A stretch of 64,000 bases of DNA from Marixanthomonas spongiae (lineage in GTDB: Bacteria; Bacteroidota; Bacteroidia; Flavobacteriales; Flavobacteriaceae), in assembly GCF_003095375.1 (NCBI RefSeq), contig NZ_QEHR01000005.1:124001-188000 (forward strand), read 5' to 3'. How positions within the stretch are numbered: the stretch's first letter is position 1; the number at the start of each line of letters is the position of its first letter. Below are positions 28,527 to 37,812 of this stretch, in pieces. The notes under the pieces are model-generated. The model ran no database searches. It was not told the origin of the DNA and saw nothing but the letters and a program-made list of their open reading frames with translations. The position numbers and the translations under genes are program-made.

Positions 28527-29349
28527 AACGCAATGGACAGGCTTTCTTAGTATGGATATTGAAAACAGGGCAGGAAAATCGGTTCCTAAAAATATCTATT
28601 TTCACGATGCCTTAAAAGTACAGCGGCCTGTTTATGATGGAAAAAGTGGAAGACCGTGTTATTACATTCTCAATTTGGGAGGTGGCTATTTAGATGGCGA
28701 CACTTACCGTATCGAAATTAAGGTGCGTGAAAAGGCAGAGTTAACACTCACAACCCTTGGTGCTACCTTAATCTATAAAACACCAACCAAACCTGTTTAC
28801 CAGGAAACAGAAATTTTTCTTGAGGAAAACAGCTACTTAGAGTATTTGCCCGATCCCATTATTGGATATGAAAAAGCCCGGTACAAACAATTGGACACAA
28901 TTTATATGAAGAAAGGCGCTACGTTATTTTATTCTGATATTTTAACTCCTGGTTGGTCTGCTGAAGGGCGTTCGTTCAGTTATGATATGCTTCATCTAAG
29001 AACCAATATTTATATGGAAGATGAATTGGTGGTTTATGATAATATAAAATTAGAGCCGGCAGTACAACAAATAGATGTTCTGGGGTTTATGGAGGAATAT
29101 ACACATCTTGGAACTTTTATTGTGATTGCTGAAAAAATTGATGAGGATTTAGTGAAGCGTCTTCAGGAAGTGATAAACAAACAATCCGGAGATTTTAAAG
29201 CAGGAATTTCCAGCCTAACGGTTGCTGGGTTCACGCTACGTGTAATGGCCAATATGACCCAAGATATTCAAAAGGTGATTTCGGCTTGTCATGCATTAAT
29301 CAGTAAAGAGTGGTATGCTAAAACACCTCCGTTATTAAGAAAATATTAA
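28519..29349 (+). CDS. ureD: urease accessory protein UreD (UreH)
   Basis: A 276-residue UreD-family protein: [49 protein letters not shown] and the [19 protein letters not shown] segment match the family core. UreD binds the urease apoenzyme first and provides a nickel tunnel. In this cluster it is last, as in some Gram-positive ureDs, rather than first as in Klebsiella. It begins ATGGATAG, the same 8-base overlap with its predecessor as ureF. Confidence 0.92.
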   Translation: MDRTQWTGFLSMDIENRAGKSVPKNIYFHDALKVQRPVYDGKSGRPCYYILNLGGGYLDGDTYRIEIKVREKAELTLTTLGATLIYKTPTKPVYQETEIFLEENSYLEYLPDPIIGYEKARYKQLDTIYMKKGATLFYSDILTPGWSAEGRSFSYDMLHLRTNIYMEDELVVYDNIKLEPAVQQIDVLGFMEEYTHLGTFIVIAEKIDEDLVKRLQEVINKQSGDFKAGISSLTVAGFTLRVMANMTQDIQKVISACHALISKEWYAKTPPLLRKY

Positions 29350-29371
29350 AGTTTAATGGGTATGAATTATT

Positions 29372-30010
29372 ATGGATAGTTTAGCCGTATATATTGGGTT
29401 TGCAATTACAGTATTCACAGGGTTTTTTGCGATAATCAATCCCATTGCCAATTTGCCCGTATATATGTCTCTTGTAGAGACCGCTAACGAAGAGGAAAAA
29501 AAGGAGGCAAAACGGAGGGCCGTAACCGTTGCGTTTTTTATTGTTTTGTCCTTTATTATTTTAGGGAAAATTATTTTTAGTCTATTTGGGCTAACAATTC
29601 CAGCTTTTAAGATTGCCGGAGGCATTTTAATTTTCCTAGCTGGAATAGATATGGTACGTTCAAAAGATTCTAATGAAGATATAGAAGATAAAAAAAGGAA
29701 AAGATTTGACCCAAACGTGGCTATTTCACCTCTTGCAACTCCATTAATGGCAGGTCCCGGAAGCATTGTCACTGCAATGACCTTTGTATCTGGAAGAGGA
29801 TGGATAGAGATGGGCATTGTTATTTTAATGTTTGGTGTGATATGCCTGCTTCACTTCATAATTTTCCGCATGAGCGGGCTTATTGTTAGAAAACTCGGTG
29901 AAAATGTAATTGGTGTCATAGGCCGGATTATGGGGTTGATTATTACTGTTATTGGTACAGACATGATTATAAATGGAATTCAACTGGCATTTAATATTTA
30001 TAGTGATTAG
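29372..30010 (+). CDS. MarC family integral membrane protein
   Basis: A 212-residue protein with about six membrane segments. The N-terminal FAIINPIANLPVYMSL (NP...P motif) and the matching ISPLATPLMAGPGSIVTAMT in the second half identify MarC/UPF0056. The function of the family is not settled; it is not required for multiple antibiotic resistance despite the name. It lies 22 bases after ureD and 56 before the nickel transporter, so a role in urease physiology is possible but not shown. Confidence 0.88.
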   Translation: MDSLAVYIGFAITVFTGFFAIINPIANLPVYMSLVETANEEEKKEAKRRAVTVAFFIVLSFIILGKIIFSLFGLTIPAFKIAGGILIFLAGIDMVRSKDSNEDIEDKKRKRFDPNVAISPLATPLMAGPGSIVTAMTFVSGRGWIEMGIVILMFGVICLLHFIIFRMSGLIVRKLGENVIGVIGRIMGLIITVIGTDMIINGIQLAFNIYSD

Positions 30011-30066
30011 TAACCATTACAGTTGGTGCAATTAAAACGTTTCTTTTTTAAATCAACAATACGAAT

Positions 30067-30867
30067 ATGACTACTTTATTTACAGTTATTGCCTTGGGCT
30101 TTTTCCTCGGAATGCGTCACGCAACCGATCCTGATCATGTTATTGCAGTATCCACTATTCTCGATAAGGAACCCTCATTGAAAAAAGCATCAAAAATCGG
30201 CATTTTCTGGGGTATAGGACATAGCTTCACTATTTTGGTATTTGGGGGCGTCGTTATTTTGTTCAGTATCGTCATACCCGAAAAACTATCGATGGGTCTG
30301 GAAATGGGAGTGGCATTTATGCTTATCATTTTAGGCCTTTGGAACTTACGCGGGTTTCAAAAATGGATGAATATAAATTTTGGTTCAAAAGCCAACAAAA
30401 GCAATGACGGATATGTGCACAGCCATCCTCATAGTCACGGAGATTACATACACACTCACCCCCATGGTCATAATCCCGAAAACCACGGCCATAAAGCAAA
30501 GGATGTTCCTACCTCAAAACTGGACAAGAAATTTGGCCATAATAAAATATACCACAATCTCAGGCCGGTTATCATTGGTGTGATACACGGTTTTGCAGGT
30601 ACCGCCGCGCTTACGCTTATGATTATACCGCTTATAAAAAGCGCTTGGATGGCTTTAATATATCTTGTTATCTTTGGATTGGGCACCATCGTAGGCATGA
30701 TGCTAATTACCGGTGCCATCGCCTTACCTTTTGTATATGGAAAAGGAAAATTGGCTATTTTTAATACTTCCAATTTGAGAATATTAGCTGGCACAGCAAG
30801 CCTGTTATTCGGAATGTATATGGTTTACGAAATAGGCTTTGCGCAAGGTTTGTTTCTGCAATCTTAA
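30067..30867 (+). CDS. nickel transporter of the NiCoT/UreH-like type with His-rich loop
   Basis: A 266-residue membrane protein. The metal signature RHATDPDH at residues 17-24 in the first segment is the NiCoT-type H-x4-D-H motif, followed by WGIGHSFTILVFGG. Between the membrane halves, residues about 116-145 form a loop with more than ten His (HSHPHSHGDYIHTHPHGH). The C half repeats GVIHGFAGTAALTLM. It most likely imports Ni(II) for the urease encoded just upstream; cobalt cannot be excluded. No nickel riboswitch or NikR gene is visible nearby. Confidence 0.88.
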   Translation: MTTLFTVIALGFFLGMRHATDPDHVIAVSTILDKEPSLKKASKIGIFWGIGHSFTILVFGGVVILFSIVIPEKLSMGLEMGVAFMLIILGLWNLRGFQKWMNINFGSKANKSNDGYVHSHPHSHGDYIHTHPHGHNPENHGHKAKDVPTSKLDKKFGHNKIYHNLRPVIIGVIHGFAGTAALTLMIIPLIKSAWMALIYLVIFGLGTIVGMMLITGAIALPFVYGKGKLAIFNTSNLRILAGTASLLFGMYMVYEIGFAQGLFLQS

Positions 30868-31100
30868 AGTGAAAAGTACTGATATCGTCAAAACGTTATT
30901 CTTAAAAGTATTATTCAGTAGAAAACAGAAGCATATAAATAGTGTTTTATTTCTCTTGTGATGAAGATTTTGACCAATTGCAAATGACTATCCGTCCACT
31001 CTAAAAGACATTTTAAAGTGAGCCAAAATAAAAAGTAATAGTTTCAAAGTGAATGAACATCTCCAGCATAGCATATAAATATAAACCAATCCAATAGATC

Positions 31101-32216
31101 ATGGAAGAATATTTTAATTCACATACTTCGGACTTTAAGTATGCTGCTTTGGTAATTGCCATAGTAGTTGTGCTTCTTATACTTACTCGATTATTAAACA
31201 AGCGTTTACTAAAAAAAAGACGAAAAAAATGGGGGCATCATCACCTATCATCATCACTAAATATCGCACAACGACTCCTCAATGTACTTTGGATAGTATT
31301 GGGTATTATCGCTATTAGCTTCATTTTTGTTGATGAAGAACAGTATAAGCTATTGAATAATAATTTCAAGCTGGTATTTTATTTGGGGGTATTGAGCGTG
31401 CTGACCATCGTCATTGCGGCCACACTAAATTTATGGTTTAAACGTGTTATCGAGAGAAAAATATTGAATGACGAAGATCCAACCAATTTTAAATTTCTCC
31501 GCTACATTGCAGTCGTGGGAGTATATTTAACCGGTTTGCTTTTCGGCCTGCTCGCTATTCCTTCTTTACACGGAGTAGCCCAAACAGCTTTAGGTGGTGC
31601 AGGTGTCATTGCACTTGTAGTAGGTATCTCTTCTCAAGAAGCGCTTTCCAATCTAATTGGTGGTATGTTCATCATTGCTTTTAAACCTTTTAGAGTTGGC
31701 GATGTGGTGGCCATAGACAATTCAATAAGAGGTATCGTTACCGATATAACATTGCGGCACACCATAATCCGTACGTGGCAAAACAGAAGAGTAATTATCC
31801 CAAATTCAATAATCAATAAAGAGAAGTTGACCAATTTCGATTTAGATGAACAAAAATGTTGCGAGTATGTTGTCGTGGGCATCTCTTATGACAGTGATGT
31901 GGATCGTGCCAAAGAAATTTTACGGGAAGAATGTGAGAACCATCCTTTTATTATAGACAATAGAACAGAAGAGCAAAAAAAGGATGGACAGCCTATCGTA
32001 AGGGTCGCCCTTATCGAACTTGGTGACTCTTCAGTAAAGTTACGTGCATGGGCTTGGGCTGAAACCTACGGAAAATCAATTGGACTGAAACGTGATGTCT
32101 TTGAAACCGTTAAAAAGCGTTTTGAAGCAGAAGGGATAGAAATACCATTCCCGCACCGCACAGTGGTCATGAAGGCAGAAGAGAAAGATGCCGTAAACAA
32201 TGAAAACTCAATTTAG
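31101..32216 (+). CDS. MscS family mechanosensitive channel
   Basis: A 371-residue protein with an N-terminal hydrophobic segment (ALVIAIVVVLLILTRLL), a basic KKRRKKW patch and two further membrane segments. The pore helix/beta domain junction reads ALVVGISSQEALSNLIGGMF then IIAFKPFRVGDVVAIDNSIRG, characteristic of MscS. The soluble vestibule includes RRVIIPNSIINKEKLTNFD. It is expected to open on hypo-osmotic shock. It is the last gene of the plus-strand block; 223 bases with nothing recognisable follow before the convergent TRIC gene. Confidence 0.9.
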   Translation: MEEYFNSHTSDFKYAALVIAIVVVLLILTRLLNKRLLKKRRKKWGHHHLSSSLNIAQRLLNVLWIVLGIIAISFIFVDEEQYKLLNNNFKLVFYLGVLSVLTIVIAATLNLWFKRVIERKILNDEDPTNFKFLRYIAVVGVYLTGLLFGLLAIPSLHGVAQTALGGAGVIALVVGISSQEALSNLIGGMFIIAFKPFRVGDVVAIDNSIRGIVTDITLRHTIIRTWQNRRVIIPNSIINKEKLTNFDLDEQKCCEYVVVGISYDSDVDRAKEILREECENHPFIIDNRTEEQKKDGQPIVRVALIELGDSSVKLRAWAWAETYGKSIGLKRDVFETVKKRFEAEGIEIPFPHRTVVMKAEEKDAVNNENSI

Positions 32217-32439
32217 TTAAAAGCTACTCGTGATTTCAGTTAGTAATCATAATTAAATTTATGTTGTAGCTCAGCAAATAATATTGAAAATCGGTTTTTG
32301 GAACAATCAATGAAAAATACACTAATAACTATACCATAATGACGAAAATAAACGTTCCTTGTGCTTTTTATTTTAAAGTTAAATTTAAAAAACTATTTTA
32401 CTGTCAAAAAATTAAATGGGAAAGCCGTTTATAATGAAT

Positions 32440-33057
32440 TTAAAGCTTCTCAGACTTCCAGATTGTTGGCAATTGCCAGTGGAATTTTACCGCTAATAAT
32501 CTAAATACCACGATGGAGACCAGGCAAGTGACTTCAAACAGCATTTTGGGCGCACCCATCTTCATTAAAAGAAAAAATACCAATCCACCAAAAATACTGG
32601 TAGTGGCATAAATTTCTTTTTCGAAGATAAGTGGAATGTTGCTTAAAGAAATATCCCTAATAACGCCACCAAAGCAGGCCGTAATGGTTCCTAACGCGAT
32701 ACAACCTACAGGGTGCAAGTCCAGACTGATTCCTGTTTGAATACCCACTACCGTAAAAAACCCTAACCCTATAGAATCAAAAAACAATAAAATATTATGA
32801 TAGTCTTTAATTACTGTTTTAAAGAATATTGTTGCAATTGTGCTGAGCAGGACTATGACCCCTGAACTTAAATCTGACAACCACCTGATGGGTACTTCGC
32901 CAACTAAAACATCGCGTAAGGTACCTCCGCCCAAAGCCGTTATAAAAGCTATAATGAAAACTCCAAAAACATCCAGTTTTTTTTCCATTGCAGCCGAAGC
33001 TCCGGCAATACTAAAAGCCGCCGTTCCAACAATATCGATTATTCTAATAGACTCCAT
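32440..33057 (-). CDS. TRIC-type (UPF0126/YadS) cation channel family protein
   Basis: A 205-residue protein with seven hydrophobic segments in two homologous halves, each with the signature DIVGTAAFSIAGASAAMEKK / ALGGGTLRDVLVGEVPI and FDSIGLGFFTVVGIQ / ITACFGGVIRDISLSNIPLI. GGG-LRD and GG-IRD mark the prokaryotic trimeric intracellular cation channel family, permeable to K+ and Na+. Glycine transport has been proposed for related proteins. It is a single gene, with 107 bases to the ilvA end. Confidence 0.9.
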   Translation of the reverse strand: MESIRIIDIVGTAAFSIAGASAAMEKKLDVFGVFIIAFITALGGGTLRDVLVGEVPIRWLSDLSSGVIVLLSTIATIFFKTVIKDYHNILLFFDSIGLGFFTVVGIQTGISLDLHPVGCIALGTITACFGGVIRDISLSNIPLIFEKEIYATTSIFGGLVFFLLMKMGAPKMLFEVTCLVSIVVFRLLAVKFHWQLPTIWKSEKL

Positions 33058-33164
33058 TGCTTAGTTAGGTTTAAGTTAACCAAGTCAATATACGGAATAG
33101 CAATTAATGAAAATTAAATACTTCAACAAACTTCCTTAAAATCGTATTTTTTTTGGCGTTTTTA

Positions 33165-34409
33165 TTATAAAATCAGATGTGTAAACAAATCTTTATTTCC
33201 ATTCAGGTATTGATAGGTAAATTTTTTGGCGGTTAGTTTTTCTTCAATATAGAACAGGTCATGCTTGTTTTTTAATTCTACCCCTACTATCACCGGTCCG
33301 GTTTCCTTATTGTTTTTTTTCGAATATTGAAAATAGGCAATGTCATCATTAGGCCCTAAAATATCATTCATAAATTCTTTTAAAGCGCCTGGGCGCTGTG
33401 GAAATTGTACAAGAAAATAATGTTTCAGCTCTTCATACAATAACGATCGTTCTTTTATTTCCTCCGTTCGGGTAATATCGTTATTACTTCCGCTAACAAC
33501 GCACACCACATTTTTTCCTTTTATTTTCTCTTGGTAAAAATCGAGTGCCGCAATAGTTAATGCTCCAGCAGGTTCTACCACAATAGCTTCTTCATTATAC
33601 AGACGCAAAATAGTGGTACAGATTTTTCCTTCTGGAACAAGAATAATATCTTCCAAGCTGTCTTTACAAATCTCAAATGTTTTTTCGCCTACACGTTTAA
33701 CGGAAGCGCCATCCACAAATTTGTCAATATTTCCCAAGGTCGTATTTACTCCTTTCTTTATCGAATTTGTCATCGATGGAGCGCCGGCTGGTTCCACACC
33801 AATGATTTTGGTAGGCGGACTCAATTGCTTAAAAACCGTACTCACGCCCGATGCTAAACCGCCACCACCAATAGGCAGGAATAAGTAATCAATAGGCGTT
33901 TTGGTGTCTTCCAAGAGTTCCAAGCCAATAGTTCCTTGTCCAGCCATTACTTTTTCATCGTCAAAGGGATGAATAAAGATAGCGCCAATTTTTTGGCAAA
34001 AACAGTTTGCTTCTTGGGAGGATTCATCAAAGGTATCGCCTTTTAAAACTATCTCCACTTTATCTTTGCCAAAGAGTTTTACCTGTTTTGTTTTTTGAGG
34101 AGGCGTTGTCACGGGCATAAATATCGTCGCTTTAATATTTAATTTATGGCAAGCATAAGCCACACCTTGCGCGTGATTTCCAGCACTGGCGCAAACGACT
34201 CCTTTTGACTGTTCTTCTGCGCTAAGCGAAACTATTTTGTTGTACGCCCCTCTTAATTTGTAAGAGCGTACCGGTTGTAAATCTTCCCGTTTTAAGAAAA
34301 CTTGAGCGGAAAATTCTTTGCTCAAGTTTTCATTTTTCATTAAAGGAGTATGTACCACAACGTCTTTTATGCGTTCCCTGGCTTCATATATTTCTTTTAA
34401 TAATTCCAT
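33165..34409 (-). CDS. ilvA: threonine ammonia-lyase (biosynthetic)
   Basis: A 414-residue enzyme using the ATG at 34409, which overlaps the ilvC stop by one base (TAATG). PLP Lys is in RSYKLRGAYNKI; the phosphate-binding loop is CASAGNHAQGVAYACH and the glycine loop FLPIGGGGLASGVSTV. A C-terminal ACT-like domain (FLVQFPQRPGALKEFMNDI) is present once, as in the shorter IlvA form. It deaminates threonine to 2-oxobutanoate, the first isoleucine-specific step. It is the last gene of ilvEDBNCA and therefore under the same triple attenuator. Confidence 0.95.
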   Translation of the reverse strand: MELLKEIYEARERIKDVVVHTPLMKNENLSKEFSAQVFLKREDLQPVRSYKLRGAYNKIVSLSAEEQSKGVVCASAGNHAQGVAYACHKLNIKATIFMPVTTPPQKTKQVKLFGKDKVEIVLKGDTFDESSQEANCFCQKIGAIFIHPFDDEKVMAGQGTIGLELLEDTKTPIDYLFLPIGGGGLASGVSTVFKQLSPPTKIIGVEPAGAPSMTNSIKKGVNTTLGNIDKFVDGASVKRVGEKTFEICKDSLEDIILVPEGKICTTILRLYNEEAIVVEPAGALTIAALDFYQEKIKGKNVVCVVSGSNNDITRTEEIKERSLLYEELKHYFLVQFPQRPGALKEFMNDILGPNDDIAYFQYSKKNNKETGPVIVGVELKNKHDLFYIEEKLTAKKFTYQYLNGNKDLFTHLIL

Positions 34410-35452
34410 TATTTTTTTGGTCTTAATTTTCGGACTTCTAATCCAGTTTGCCACAATTCGCTGTTTTTCATCACGTTTAATTCTTCTTCTAATTTTACGC
34501 GGTAATCAGGTTTGCTATTGGCTTCAATTACTATTTCGGCTTCCTTACCTGAAACCACACTGTCGTACAATTCATTTAAAACAGGTTCGGTAGCTTCACG
34601 GAATTTTCCTTTCCAATCCAATGCGCCACGTTGCGCTGTGGTAGAGCAGTTCGCAAACATCCAATCCATCCCGTTTTCCGCGATAAGCGGCATCAAACTT
34701 TGGGTAAATTCTTCTACGGTTTCGTTAAAGGCTTCACTTGGCGAATGGCCACGTTGGCGAAGCACATTAAATTGCGCGTCAAAAATTCCAGCAATCGCAC
34801 CCATTAAAACACCGCGTTCTCCCGTTAGGTCGCTATACACTTCTTTCTGAAATGTCGTTTCAAACAAATATCCCGAACCAATCGCAATCCCTAATGCCAA
34901 GGCGCGATCTTTTGCTTTTCCCGTCGCATCTTGAAATACCGCATAACTGGAATTGAGGCCTTGGTCTTCTAAAAATAAGCTTCTAAGTGAAGTACCCGAA
35001 CCTTTGGGCGCCACCAGAACCACATCTACGCCCTTTGGTGGAACAATGCCTGTTTTTTCGTGAAAAGTAACTCCAAATCCATGTGAAAAATAGAGTGCTT
35101 TTCCTTTGGTTAAGTATTTTTTCATGCCTTCCCAAGCTTGTATTTGTCCAGCGTCGGAAAGTAAATTCATCACCACACTCGCTTTTTCACAAGCTTCTTC
35201 AAGCTCAAACAATGTTTTTCCTTCTTCCCAGCCATCAGCTAAGGCTTTTTTCCAACTGCCTGTTCCTTTACGTTGCCCGACTATAACATTGATGCCATTG
35301 TCTTTTAAGTTGAGTGCTTGTCCTGGTCCTTGAACGCCGTAACCAATAACTGCTACCGTTTCATCTTTTAATATTTCTTGTGCTTTTTTAAGTGGGAATT
35401 CATCACGTTTTACTACGTTTTCCTGAACTCCTCCAAAATTTATTGTTGCCAT
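34409..35452 (-). CDS. ilvC: ketol-acid reductoisomerase (NADP+)
   Basis: I start the gene at 35452 (347 residues, MATINFGGVQENVVKRDEF) rather than at 35494, which would add a basic leader without similarity. The Rossmann motif AVIGYGVQGPGQALNLKDNG and the VVLVAPKGSGTSLRSLFLE segment are clear; metal-binding acids lie in SDLTGERGVLMGAIAGIFDA. It converts acetolactate or acetohydroxybutyrate to the dihydroxy acid. A 109-base gap with a REP-like palindrome separates it from ilvN. Confidence 0.95.
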   Translation of the reverse strand: MATINFGGVQENVVKRDEFPLKKAQEILKDETVAVIGYGVQGPGQALNLKDNGINVIVGQRKGTGSWKKALADGWEEGKTLFELEEACEKASVVMNLLSDAGQIQAWEGMKKYLTKGKALYFSHGFGVTFHEKTGIVPPKGVDVVLVAPKGSGTSLRSLFLEDQGLNSSYAVFQDATGKAKDRALALGIAIGSGYLFETTFQKEVYSDLTGERGVLMGAIAGIFDAQFNVLRQRGHSPSEAFNETVEEFTQSLMPLIAENGMDWMFANCSTTAQRGALDWKGKFREATEPVLNELYDSVVSGKEAEIVIEANSKPDYRVKLEEELNVMKNSELWQTGLEVRKLRPKK

Positions 35453-35498
35453 AATTTTATAATATATTTTTGTGACTAATAGTTTTTTTTTCATCTAA

Positions 35499-35525
35499 AA
35501 GGTCTCGACTGCGCTCGACCTGACA
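35499..35525. repeat. REP-like palindrome between ilvN and ilvC
   Basis: AGGTCTCGACTGCGCTCGACC followed by TGACA: an imperfect palindrome centred on CTGCG. The inner TCGACTGCGCTCGA is identical to the element at 53690. It lies in the 109-base ilvN-ilvC gap and could form an mRNA hairpin that stabilises or separates the upstream part of the transcript; that effect is inference. Confidence 0.65.
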
Positions 35526-35561
35526 TTGATGTTTTAAGTATTTAATATTTAATTCTAATCT

Positions 35562-36095
35562 TTATTGTTTATGATTTAATTCTTCCAATTCTTTTAAATA
35601 GGTGCTAAATTCTTTCATAGGTTTGGTTACTGCCACGCTACCTGAACGTGCAAATTCGAGCACGCCATAAGGTTTAAAGTTTTCAAACAGCAATTGGGTT
35701 TCATTTACATGGCCTGTTTTTTCGATGACCATAAATTTTGTATCAACCGTAAGGATTCTGGCGTGATGTTCCCGAATTACTTTTTCTACATCGCCATTGG
35801 TCAGGCTTGCCGTTTTGATTTTATATAAGGCAATTTCTTGGTGTACTACTTCGGAATCTTCGTGTACAAAAGCTTTAAAAACATCGATTAGTTTGTCTAG
35901 TTGTCCTATTACTTTTTCTACTTGCGCTCTAGTTGTTCTTAGAACAATGGTGTATCGAAACACACCTTTTACTTCAGATTCTGAAGCTGTAATGCTGTCA
36001 ATATTCAAATGTCTACGCGTAAATATGATCGTCACGCGATTCATCATCCCAATGCTGTTTTCGGTAAAGACCGATACTGTAAATGTTTTTTTCAT
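35562..36095 (-). CDS. ilvN: acetolactate synthase small (regulatory) subunit
   Basis: A 177-residue protein. The N-terminal ACT domain (TVSVFTENSIGMMNRVTIIF, then HLNIDSITASESEVKG) binds valine in family members and gives feedback inhibition of the large subunit. A second ACT-like half follows (REHHARILTVDTKFMVIEKT). Length matches IlvH/IlvN long forms (about 160-180). Only 6 bases separate it from ilvB. I use ilvN by convention; ilvH is equally acceptable. Confidence 0.93.
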   Translation of the reverse strand: MKKTFTVSVFTENSIGMMNRVTIIFTRRHLNIDSITASESEVKGVFRYTIVLRTTRAQVEKVIGQLDKLIDVFKAFVHEDSEVVHQEIALYKIKTASLTNGDVEKVIREHHARILTVDTKFMVIEKTGHVNETQLLFENFKPYGVLEFARSGSVAVTKPMKEFSTYLKELEELNHKQ

Positions 36096-36101
36096 TTCTA
36101 T

Positions 36102-37796
36102 TTAGTTTAAACGTATTTCTGATACGGAGGCTCCTGTTGATACCATTGGGAACACATTTTCCTCTTTTGCTACCATCACTTCTAACAAGTAAGAACCCTT
36201 ATGGTTCAGCATTTTTAATAAACCTTCTTTTAAATCTGTTCTAACTTTAATTTTTGCAGCTTTAATACTATATGCTTTGGAAAGCGCCAAAAAATCGGGA
36301 CTTACCATATTCGTAAAGGAATAGCGTTTTTCAAAGAACATTTGTTGCCACTGGCGCACCATTCCGAGAAATCGATTGTTTAAAATGATGATTTTCACAT
36401 CGACATCACTTTGTAGAATCGTCCCTAATTCTTGAAGCGTCATTTGGAAACCTCCGTCTCCAATAATAGCAACTACAGGTTTTTTTGGAGCGCCAAATTT
36501 TGCTCCAATTGCAGCGGGTAGTGCAAAGCCCATTGTGCCCAGACCGCCAGAAGTAACATTGCTTTTTGTTTTGTTATATTGATAATAGCGAGCCGTCATC
36601 ATTTGATGCTGCCCAACATCTGTCACTACAACAGCCTCTCCATTTGTTATTTCTGAAAGCATTTTGATTACTTCGTCCATTTTCAGTTCTTCGGAATGCA
36701 ATTCTTTTGCGCTTTCTTGTAGCGTTTCAACTTCAATCTTTTTAGCATCTTTAAATTCCTGTAACCAAGCGGTATGTTGTTTTTTATTTACCAATTCGGT
36801 TAATACTTTCAAGGCTTCTTTTGCATCGGCATGAACAGCGACATCAGCTTTTATTATTTTGTTCAATTCTGCTGCATCAATGTCCACGTGAACCACTTTA
36901 GCTTGTTTGGCATACCTGGAAACATCTCCCGTAACCCTATCATCAAAACGCATCCCAATAGCGATGAGCACATCGCATTCATTGGTTTTTATATTGGGCG
37001 CATAATCTCCATGCATGCCTAAATAGCCAACATATTGCGGGTGATGATTAGGAAAAGCCCCTAATCCTAAAAGTGTGGATGCCACTGGAATTCCAGATTT
37101 TTCAACAAATTCCAGTAATTCTTTTTCTGCATTGGAAAGCATAATTCCCTGACCAATCAATAAATATGGTTTTTTGGCTTTGTTGATTAATTTTGCAGCG
37201 GCTTCAGCAACCGTTTTTTTCAACTTTGGTCTTGGAAAATAACTTCGGATATTCGTACATTTTTCATACTTAAATTCCATTTCTCCAAATTGTGCATCCT
37301 TGGTAATATCGATCAGTACTGGTCCGGGGCGTCCGGATTGTGCAATATAAAATGCTTTTGCGATGGCGGAAGGAATATCTTCTGCTTTGGTAACTTGAAT
37401 ATTCCACTTGGTAATGGGCATCGATATGCCAACTACATCTGTTTCCTGAAAAGCATCGGTACCTAAAAGATGGGAAGCCACTTGCCCGGTAATACATACT
37501 ACAGGGGTTGAATCAATTAAGGCATCGGCTAGACCGGTTATTAAATTGGTAGCTCCGGGGCCTGAAGTTGCAAATACGACACCCGTTTTATTGGAAGTTC
37601 TGGCATAGCCTTGGGCGGCATGGATGGCACCTTGCTCGTGGCGTACTAAGACGTGATTTACCGTAGCTTCATAATCATACAAAGCATCGTAAATGGGCAT
37701 AATAGCCCCACCGGGATATCCAAATATGGTGTCAACTTCCTCAGCTACTAACGATTTCATTACCGCTTGTGCGCCTGTTATTCTTGTTGAATTCAT
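36102..37796 (-). CDS. ilvB: acetolactate synthase large (catalytic) subunit
   Basis: A 564-residue ThDP- and FAD-dependent enzyme. The catalytic Glu lies in VRHEQGAIHAAQGYARTSNK; the ThDP/Mg site is GDGGFQMTLQELGTILQ ending in LNNRFLGMVRQWQQMFFEKR. It condenses two pyruvates, or pyruvate with 2-oxobutanoate, at the branch of valine/leucine and isoleucine synthesis. Pairs with ilvN downstream; ilvD ends 16 bases upstream. No frameshift or missing motif is seen. Confidence 0.96.
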   Translation of the reverse strand: MNSTRITGAQAVMKSLVAEEVDTIFGYPGGAIMPIYDALYDYEATVNHVLVRHEQGAIHAAQGYARTSNKTGVVFATSGPGATNLITGLADALIDSTPVVCITGQVASHLLGTDAFQETDVVGISMPITKWNIQVTKAEDIPSAIAKAFYIAQSGRPGPVLIDITKDAQFGEMEFKYEKCTNIRSYFPRPKLKKTVAEAAAKLINKAKKPYLLIGQGIMLSNAEKELLEFVEKSGIPVASTLLGLGAFPNHHPQYVGYLGMHGDYAPNIKTNECDVLIAIGMRFDDRVTGDVSRYAKQAKVVHVDIDAAELNKIIKADVAVHADAKEALKVLTELVNKKQHTAWLQEFKDAKKIEVETLQESAKELHSEELKMDEVIKMLSEITNGEAVVVTDVGQHQMMTARYYQYNKTKSNVTSGGLGTMGFALPAAIGAKFGAPKKPVVAIIGDGGFQMTLQELGTILQSDVDVKIIILNNRFLGMVRQWQQMFFEKRYSFTNMVSPDFLALSKAYSIKAAKIKVRTDLKEGLLKMLNHKGSYLLEVMVAKEENVFPMVSTGASVSEIRLN

Positions 37797-37812
37797 TTCT
37801 TGTTATTTTAAA

